Shown: in pieces, positions 40,732 to 46,720 of the stretch
How the letters are laid out: each line of letters opens with the position of its first letter
Numbering within the stretch: the first letter of the stretch is position 1
Virus record (IMG/VR): IMGVR_UViG_3300029448_000005
Span: 46,830-93,549 of that record
Reading direction: 5' to 3' (one strand)
DNA length: 46,720 nucleotides
Origin: a virus
The notes under the pieces: generated by a model
Database searches by the model: none
What the model was told of the DNA's origin: nothing
What the model saw: only the letters and a program-made list of their open reading frames with translations
Position numbers and translations under genes: made by a program

Positions 40732-43299
40732 GTGGCTTTAAAAGATTTAGCATCAGATTTAGCAAATTTTAAATACGATCAGTCATCACCTGATAAGATT
40801 GACAATCAGATTGATAAGGGTGTTGATTTTTTTGATGATACAACCGGTGGTGCTGTAGGGTTTAAACCTAAAACTAATTTAGAATCTCTTTACAATAAGG
40901 TTGCAGAAGGAACTATCGCTTCAAAATGGCCACAGGCTGCTGTTAGTAATGTGAAAACACGGTCTGCTTATGGTACATTTGGTGAATATGGTCAGAATGT
41001 TACAGGAAATACAGGTTTATCAAATCCATTACATATTCTTAGTGGAGATACCATCTTAGGTGTTCAAAACCAACCACAATTTACCTCTGATTTTATGACG
41101 ACACCGATTGCTAATTATAACAGCACATATTCACCACCAGATACATTATCTCAGACATTTACATTAGCATCTCCGAACCTACAGCAGCCAGACTTTACTT
41201 CTTGGATGGCATTCTCTTCAATAGGTGGTGGTGTTAATCAATTTGCTAGTTTGATGCCGTTGGTTGATAGAACTTCACAATTTTCTACCCCAGAACAAAA
41301 TGGTGTAAATAATGTTTATACAACACCCTTAACGGACATACAGACTACCCTTAACTTACCAAATGTTGGTGGTGGGGTTGATACATTTGATGGTTTGTTT
41401 TCAACTTTAGGTCTTAATACCTCACAATTTACAGATAAAATAGATTTATTTAATTTATATGAGAGCGGTGATTTTACAAATGTGCCAGGTGGTTTGGATG
41501 CTAATAATTTATTTTCAACCACAACATTTAGGGATGTTGCGAATACAGGTCCTCATGCAGGTAATACCACCCATCCGATTATTGTAAGACCGATGGGTTC
41601 TAATTGGGATACATCAAATTCAGATTTACAGATTCCTGATATTCCTGGTACAATAGATATAGGTTTGAACTTTGGAAATACTTTGGATGTGGGTGGACTT
41701 AGCTTTTTAACCCAAGGTCAAAGAAATATTGCTGATAAGTATAGAATATCCAAGTTTATGACTTCACCAATAGGTGATAATTTTATTAGAAAGCAAGAGT
41801 CATTACAGCTTTTAAATCCAACGATAGAATCAAAGTTTTTTAAACCACAAGCTATGCTTGGTGTTGCTGGAGCTGATGATATAACCAATTTTGGATTAAT
41901 TACAAATAGTTTGAATAGGGCTCTGTCAATTGTACCTACTGCTCATCCTGAAAGACATACAGGTGATATTTTGGGAAGGTATGAGAGTGTATTGGCATTA
42001 ACGGCTGGTGTGGAAAATATTGTTGGTGCATTTAATCCAAACTTTCAAGAGGGAGCTGGGAGTAGATTGGCTTATCAGGCAAGAGCCTTTTCGATTGATA
42101 TCCCACCGATTTCTGATGTTACCGTAACGGCTTTTTCAAACCCTCTTCTAAATACACTTGCTACTTCAGCTGTAAATTTTGGGATAGGTATAGTAAATGA
42201 TGCGGTATCTGCTGCAGCTGCTTCCCCATTTCTAGCACTTTCTAACCCAAACAAATATTCACCATTTCCATCTTCTGCTCCTATATCGATAGAAAATGGT
42301 GTTCCATCATTTGGAATCGGAACTCCACAAGTATTTTCAGATGCGAGCAAAGCTCAGAATAAAATAGGTGGTACTTTTAATAAAGAAACAGCAGAAAGTT
42401 CACCTAATGTTCCTGATATAAAACGACATCAACAATCAGCATATGGAATGTTAGACATAAATACAAGTTATGAGAAAAGAACTGCTGGAAAAGAAATAGC
42501 TAATCAGATAGGAAATCCTGGAAAACTTGGAGTTGAGCCAAAAAATGGGATTAAGGGTGATTTAAAAACATCAAATGTCGATAAGATAAATGCATTACAT
42601 TATCCGTTTGATTATGACGGTTCTCCAGGAGGAGAAGTCAAAGATTTTATAAAATTTAGATTTAAGGATGTGGTTAACAATAGGTTCATAATTTTCAGAG
42701 CTATTCTTGATGGTATAACGGATTCTGTAACTCCTGAATATGGGGAGGAAAGGTATGTTGGAAGACCAGATAAGGTTTACATATATCAAGGTGCCGATAG
42801 AAATGTTAGTTTTAATTTTAGTATTTATCCAAAAACAAAGCAAGAGTTTCCTATATTAATGGGCAAATTAAATCACCTGATAGGACTTTGCTACCCTTCA
42901 TATACTGAACAAGATATGATGGTAACTCCGTTTATAGAGCTAACAATGGGAGATATGTTTGTAAATTCCTCTGGTATACTGATGGGTCTTAGTGTTACTG
43001 TAGAGGATAATAGTACTTGGGAACTTGATGAAGGATTACAATTTCCACATTATATGAAAGTAGCTTGTGAGTTTAGACATATAGGTAATGGTAAGCTATC
43101 TTCAACATCTACTCAAAATTATAATGGATTAGAGTACGATTTACCAAATTCTGGTGCCGGTTCTTCGCTAGCAATTAGAAGGAGCAATCCTCTTTCACCC
43201 ATAGATTTTGGTGCAAATATAGAGCCGGTAACTGTTCCTGTATTACCAAACCCGAATGAGGAATCTAACATAGGGTTAGATGATTTAGGATTCTTATAA
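40732..43299 (+). CDS. Baseplate tail-tube initiator-like protein (gp48/gp54 type)
   Basis: 855 residues. Starts at GTG 40732, with GGAG at 40721-40724. The first 630 residues are a low-complexity Asn/Thr/Pro/Gly-rich region with repeated phrases around TTPIANYNSTY, TTPLTDIQTTLNLP and LPNVGGGVDTFDGLFSTLGL, and no known domain. Residues 645-805 look like a tube- or baseplate-cap domain: RFIIFRAILDGITDSVTPEY, VSFNFSIYPKTKQEFPILMG, KLNHLIGLCYPSYTE, PFIELTMGDMF and a final MKVACEFRHIG strand. This pattern resembles gp48/gp54, which start the tube on the baseplate. The order tape measure, this gene, LysM protein, hub fits. The stop overlaps the next ATG (TAATG), so they are coupled. T4 proteins of this type are 320-364 residues, so the long N-terminus is unusual. 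Confidence 0.5.
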   Translation: MALKDLASDLANFKYDQSSPDKIDNQIDKGVDFFDDTTGGAVGFKPKTNLESLYNKVAEGTIASKWPQAAVSNVKTRSAYGTFGEYGQNVTGNTGLSNPLHILSGDTILGVQNQPQFTSDFMTTPIANYNSTYSPPDTLSQTFTLASPNLQQPDFTSWMAFSSIGGGVNQFASLMPLVDRTSQFSTPEQNGVNNVYTTPLTDIQTTLNLPNVGGGVDTFDGLFSTLGLNTSQFTDKIDLFNLYESGDFTNVPGGLDANNLFSTTTFRDVANTGPHAGNTTHPIIVRPMGSNWDTSNSDLQIPDIPGTIDIGLNFGNTLDVGGLSFLTQGQRNIADKYRISKFMTSPIGDNFIRKQESLQLLNPTIESKFFKPQAMLGVAGADDITNFGLITNSLNRALSIVPTAHPERHTGDILGRYESVLALTAGVENIVGAFNPNFQEGAGSRLAYQARAFSIDIPPISDVTVTAFSNPLLNTLATSAVNFGIGIVNDAVSAAAASPFLALSNPNKYSPFPSSAPISIENGVPSFGIGTPQVFSDASKAQNKIGGTFNKETAESSPNVPDIKRHQQSAYGMLDINTSYEKRTAGKEIANQIGNPGKLGVEPKNGIKGDLKTSNVDKINALHYPFDYDGSPGGEVKDFIKFRFKDVVNNRFIIFRAILDGITDSVTPEYGEERYVGRPDKVYIYQGADRNVSFNFSIYPKTKQEFPILMGKLNHLIGLCYPSYTEQDMMVTPFIELTMGDMFVNSSGILMGLSVTVEDNSTWELDEGLQFPHYMKVACEFRHIGNGKLSSTSTQNYNGLEYDLPNSGAGSSLAIRRSNPLSPIDFGANIEPVTVPVLPNPNEESNIGLDDLGFL

Positions 43300-43592
43300 T
43301 GAGATACACAAATTCAAAAATTAAAAAAGATAAGGATGGTAATAGGTATTATAAACCTACCATAGTTCCAAACATTCCAATTAAGGATTCAGATATATTC
43401 GCTTATCCAAGGTATGGTGATAGGTTTGATACTATGGCTCAGAGATACTATGGTGATTCTAACCTGTGGTGGATTATAGCAAAGGCTAACGAATTGAGCA
43501 GAGGGCAGCTTTCACCATCACCAGAAAAAAAATTGAGAATACCTACCCAGATAGATGATATATTAGAAGCAGTTAATTTAAGCAACAGTTAA
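43299..43592 (+). CDS. LysM-like baseplate wedge/tail-X protein (gp53-like)
   Basis: 97 residues. ATG 43299 shares its A with the previous stop codon. Residues 40-85 form a LysM-type fold: GDRFDTMAQRYYGDSNLWWIIAKANEL, then GQLSPSPEKKLRIPTQID. YYGDSNLWW is the hallmark of small tail-X proteins and of the LysM-like part of T4 gp53. These join the wedge or hub around the tube end. The N-terminal 38 residues are basic and extended (YTNSKIKKDKDGNRYYKPT). It is coupled to the initiator-like gene before it and lies 4 nt before the hub-like gene. Confidence 0.7.
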   Translation: MRYTNSKIKKDKDGNRYYKPTIVPNIPIKDSDIFAYPRYGDRFDTMAQRYYGDSNLWWIIAKANELSRGQLSPSPEKKLRIPTQIDDILEAVNLSNS

Positions 43593-43596
43593 AAAG

Positions 43597-46500
43597 ATGT
43601 ATACAAAGTTTATACCCAAGAATATTCAAGAAAAACTAAAGGCTAAGGAAAGAGCGTTAGCTTATAAAGAACCTAGTGCTAATGCATCAAATACTAATCC
43701 TATAAAACCACAAGACATACAAAGCAGAACCACGTTTGTAAGGATGTGTTCTAATAAGGTTGATGCGATAGATAACATACTTATTTCAGGTGGTAAAACC
43801 AATAACGTAGATGCTTCTATGAGGTTTGGATTAAAAAATTTCAGAGGAGAGGTTTATGAGGATAGAAAATCAGGAATAAGGCCAATCGCTGGTATAAAAA
43901 GTATAGAGGTAAACTATAAGGGCTCTTATAAAGCTATAAGAGAAGCTACTGTTAATTGGATAGTCGGTTCTATTGAGGAGTTGGATGAGTTAGTACCATA
44001 TTTTTTAACGGTAGGAAAAACTGTAGCATTGGACTGGGGTTGGGTTAATTCAAATGTAAAAAACTTTGCTCAAATGTACGATGATACGCCATTTATTACT
44101 TGGCAAGAGGATGTTGATGGTCGTGGAAGATACAATGTAGACCAACGTATATTTACGGATGCTCAAGGAAGAGTTCAAAGGATGGGTGGTGATTATGATG
44201 CATTGGGTGGTAAAATATCTAACTTTGAGATGACGATGAGACCCGATGGTGGATTTGATTGTGTTACTAAGATTACTGCTGTCGGTTCAACCCTTTTTTC
44301 TAAACCGATAGATAGACCAACAAATCAAATATCACTAGTTCCTAAACCTATGACAGACGAAGAAAAGGAATTGTTAAAAAAAGGCACATCAAAGAATCCG
44401 GATGAGCAGCAAAGAATAGATGAATTACAAGAAAGAATTACAACTGATAAGAAAGGTGATAACCTGATAAATGCTATAATAAATCTTCCAGATATAATAA
44501 AACATACAATACTTGGTTGGCCAGAAGAAGGTGGTGAATTAACAGAAGTTGTTAAAAAAGAGGGAATTATTGGTTTTAGAGAAAGTATATCAACAGGAAA
44601 AACAAAATATAAATCATTTCAAAATAAATTATATCACATAGATGTTGATCATGGTATCGCTGTGGATAATCATAAAAACTCTCAAGTTTGTTGGATGAAT
44701 ATAAAAAATCAAAACAAATTTTTCGTAAAATGGGGCTATATGGAAGACCAAATATTTAACAGATATTTGGCATATGATGCGGGTGAAGGTGAGGCTAATG
44801 ACTTAAAAATTACTTTTAGAAGTATAAAAACAAGGATAGACAAAGAAGGAAAGCCAATATCAAATGATTTGTATAAAGAAGATTTGGATAATATGCCTGA
44901 AGATGGAGAGGGTACAGTTTTATTAGGTAATGATACACCAAATACGGGTAAGTATACGGTGGTATCGGGTGATACTTTAAGCGGTATTGCCGGTAGATAT
45001 AAAACTACAGTAGATATTTTAGTAGATTTAAATTCAGACATACAAGATTCTAGTAGTATTATTAACGTAGGACAAGAAATCATTTTACCTCAATCAACAC
45101 AAGAACAAGAAGATTTTGAACTTTTAGAGGGTATGACAGAAAATGAGTTGTTTGGTCCTGGTAGTATGATACTACGTCCGGAAATTCAAGATGCAAGGGA
45201 TAGACCTAATAATGAATTTATGTCGTCCCTTTCAAGCGCTTGGAATTTGGGAGATGAAATAACACTCATAGATTACCCATTTTCAGATAAAATGCCATCA
45301 GCTGATGTTTATGAATTTAAAAAAGAATCAACTAAGATTAGGAGTTGTTATGGTGAAAATAACTTTTTTTATCCAATAGACGTATTTAAATTTTGGTCTC
45401 CTGAACTATTGCCCCCTATAGATAGAATTGGTTTACCTGGAGGGTTTTCAGCAGCTCAAGATAATGTTATTCCGGAATTTAAAAGACTATATAAAAAATT
45501 AAAAGAAGATCCTAAACAAGTCTTTAGCGTAAATAAATTTACATCCGATGATAATTCAAGTGTTGGTAGTTTAAGAAATATGTGGGTTAATGTAGAAGAG
45601 ATACAAAAAGCTTTCGGTGTAGATATCAGCAATAAAAAAGAACCAAAGGCTAATCCTCCTGGAACCTTTGAAAATGGTGTAAAGGCTCTGTTACAATCAC
45701 TTAATAGTAATTTTTATGGGGTTTGGGATTTCGAGTTAGCGGTTGATCCTTATGATAGCACTAACATGGGAGTAATTGATAAGAAGGTAAATGTATTGGG
45801 TAAAAATTCATTAAACTATACAACATTTATTTCTGATGTTGAGGGCTCTTCTGTTCCTGATAAGGAAGGAAATTTTAGCCATAGGGTAAATGATTTAGGA
45901 ATTTATAAGTTTCCTTCCTTCAAGGCTGGTAGCATCGTAAAGAATCAGAATTTATCCTTTAAGATACCTGATGCTATGGCTTTGACTATATTATACGGTT
46001 CAAACAAACCGGAGAAAACAGAGACAAGCAATGCTGCTTATAATAATCCGGAAATAATGAAACTCTTTAGTAGACAAGACAGTAAATTTGATGATAAATA
46101 TTTGATAGATATGATGCCTGCTCATTTATCCACCGGTGGTTCAATAATTGGACAAAAGGTTGGAAGCCATAAGACGAATCCCAATTCAAAAATAATAAGG
46201 GATAGTGAGCATGGTATTACTATAGACACAAACTTACCATGGTATAAACAATGGAGCGGAGATACACAGATAGTTCAAGAAAGTTCTGAAGAATTTATTC
46301 CACCAAAAATACAATTATCATTTGATACTGATAATAATATAGTTCAAATTATTGAGGCGTATAAAGAGGTGCCTGGTGAACCTTTAGGTGAAGAACTAGA
46401 ACCAACAACTAAAGTAGTTAGGGATGAATCAAGAAAAGGACAATTTGATATTAAAGATGAGAAACCACAGTTATTTGCTTACAGCCAAAACAAAGGAATT

Positions 46501-46720
46501 TTAAAGATAAGAAAAGATGCAGAAAAGTTAGTAAGAAGTAGATTGAATGGTTCTCTTAAAGTAGAAGAAAACGATTACTTAAAAGTAGACACCATAATAC
46601 CAGCAGAGCTAACCTTAGAAATAGATGGTATAGGCGGTGTGTCTCCAGGTGATTTGGTTCATACCAATTATATACAGAAAGAATATGGTGTTGAAATATT
46701 TGATGACAATACAAATTATG
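43597..46720 (+). CDS. Very large baseplate hub-like protein with internal LysM domain, 3' end missing
   Basis: The frame is open from ATG 43597 to the window end: 1041 codons without a stop. No clear ribosome site; the gene starts 4 nt after the previous stop and may rely on coupling. The N-terminus resembles hub proteins of marine T4-like phages: RPIAGIKSIEVNYKGSYKAI, REATVNWIVGSIEELDELVPYF and TVGKTVALDWGWV. Residues 452-499 are a LysM domain (KYTVVSGDTLSGIAGRY, then LNSD and VGQEIILPQ), as expected for peptidoglycan contact or hub packing. Later are YSQNKGILKIRKDAEKLVRS and LKVDTIIPAELTLEIDGIGG with VSPGDLVHTNYI, a phrase typical of hub C-terminal parts. At over 1000 residues it is far longer than T4 gp27 (391), so it may combine several hub parts. 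The end of the protein is not visible. Confidence 0.6.
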   Translation, partial: MYTKFIPKNIQEKLKAKERALAYKEPSANASNTNPIKPQDIQSRTTFVRMCSNKVDAIDNILISGGKTNNVDASMRFGLKNFRGEVYEDRKSGIRPIAGIKSIEVNYKGSYKAIREATVNWIVGSIEELDELVPYFLTVGKTVALDWGWVNSNVKNFAQMYDDTPFITWQEDVDGRGRYNVDQRIFTDAQGRVQRMGGDYDALGGKISNFEMTMRPDGGFDCVTKITAVGSTLFSKPIDRPTNQISLVPKPMTDEEKELLKKGTSKNPDEQQRIDELQERITTDKKGDNLINAIINLPDIIKHTILGWPEEGGELTEVVKKEGIIGFRESISTGKTKYKSFQNKLYHIDVDHGIAVDNHKNSQVCWMNIKNQNKFFVKWGYMEDQIFNRYLAYDAGEGEANDLKITFRSIKTRIDKEGKPISNDLYKEDLDNMPEDGEGTVLLGNDTPNTGKYTVVSGDTLSGIAGRYKTTVDILVDLNSDIQDSSSIINVGQEIILPQSTQEQEDFELLEGMTENELFGPGSMILRPEIQDARDRPNNEFMSSLSSAWNLGDEITLIDYPFSDKMPSADVYEFKKESTKIRSCYGENNFFYPIDVFKFWSPELLPPIDRIGLPGGFSAAQDNVIPEFKRLYKKLKEDPKQVFSVNKFTSDDNSSVGSLRNMWVNVEEIQKAFGVDISNKKEPKANPPGTFENGVKALLQSLNSNFYGVWDFELAVDPYDSTNMGVIDKKVNVLGKNSLNYTTFISDVEGSSVPDKEGNFSHRVNDLGIYKFPSFKAGSIVKNQNLSFKIPDAMALTILYGSNKPEKTETSNAAYNNPEIMKLFSRQDSKFDDKYLIDMMPAHLSTGGSIIGQKVGSHKTNPNSKIIRDSEHGITIDTNLPWYKQWSGDTQIVQESSEEFIPPKIQLSFDTDNNIVQIIEAYKEVPGEPLGEELEPTTKVVRDESRKGQFDIKDEKPQLFAYSQNKGILKIRKDAEKLVRSRLNGSLKVEENDYLKVDTIIPAELTLEIDGIGGVSPGDLVHTNYIQKEYGVEIFDDNTNY

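Overview
This window is a piece of the late structural region of an AT-rich, tailed double-stranded DNA phage of the T4-like myovirus kind. The basis is an ordered set of T4-type virion genes, all on the + strand: prohead core (scaffold), major capsid protein gp23 with its prohead-protease site, neck proteins gp13 and gp14, a gp15-like tail terminator, tail sheath gp18, tail tube gp19, baseplate/tail-assembly protein gp26, a tape measure, and baseplate/hub proteins. Several small proteins and the fibre style (SGSxxSTGSFG, VGIGTTSP, GSWTIQEGEDDL, GxWTPV) are of the kind I associate with marine T4-like phages. No host gene, tRNA, integrase or CRISPR array is visible, so the host cannot be named.

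Layout. 1-2700: 3' part of a very acidic scaffold gene, then gp23, closed by a strong terminator. 2803-6018: gp13, gp14 and a gp15-like protein fused to a fibre-like C-terminal half. 6071-6346: a short zinc-ribbon/NUMOD3-like orphan related to homing endonucleases. 6327-33261: about 27 kb (58% of the window) holding seven fibre or fibre-associated genes, four of which encode 1487-2639 residue proteins. They are mosaics of the same elements: a short SGSxxSTGSFG connector, VGIGT turns, YadA-like beta-roll blocks, and either a receptor-type or a self-cleaving S74 chaperone C-terminus. 33331-37505: a small coiled-coil protein, sheath, an accessory protein with its own promoter and terminator, and tail tube. 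37517-46720: a holin-like membrane protein, gp26 with an overlapping out-of-frame partner, a small basic protein, tape measure, a tube-initiator-like protein, a LysM-like wedge/tail-X protein, and a very large hub-like protein that runs off the end.

How it works together. The genes follow virion assembly: scaffold and capsid, neck and connector, fibres, sheath and tube, chaperones with tape measure, then baseplate and hub. Transcription units are marked by a repeated intergenic motif, ATATTTAT(A/T), usually 20-50 nt upstream of the first gene, and by three hairpin terminators. The motif is the reverse complement of the T4 late promoter box.

Most notable: (1) a start-less reading frame overlapping the end of gp26, which looks like a tail-assembly-chaperone extension made by ribosomal frameshifting; (2) nearly 40 copies of a roughly 35-nt coding repeat spread over the fibre genes, plus larger duplications, suggesting that fibres are rebuilt by recombination at shared seams; (3) a single protein with about 107 YadA-like repeats; (4) a gp15-fibre fusion sharing a module with the fibre N-termini; (5) a moron-like cassette between sheath and tube genes. 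All family assignments were made by eye, without database searches.
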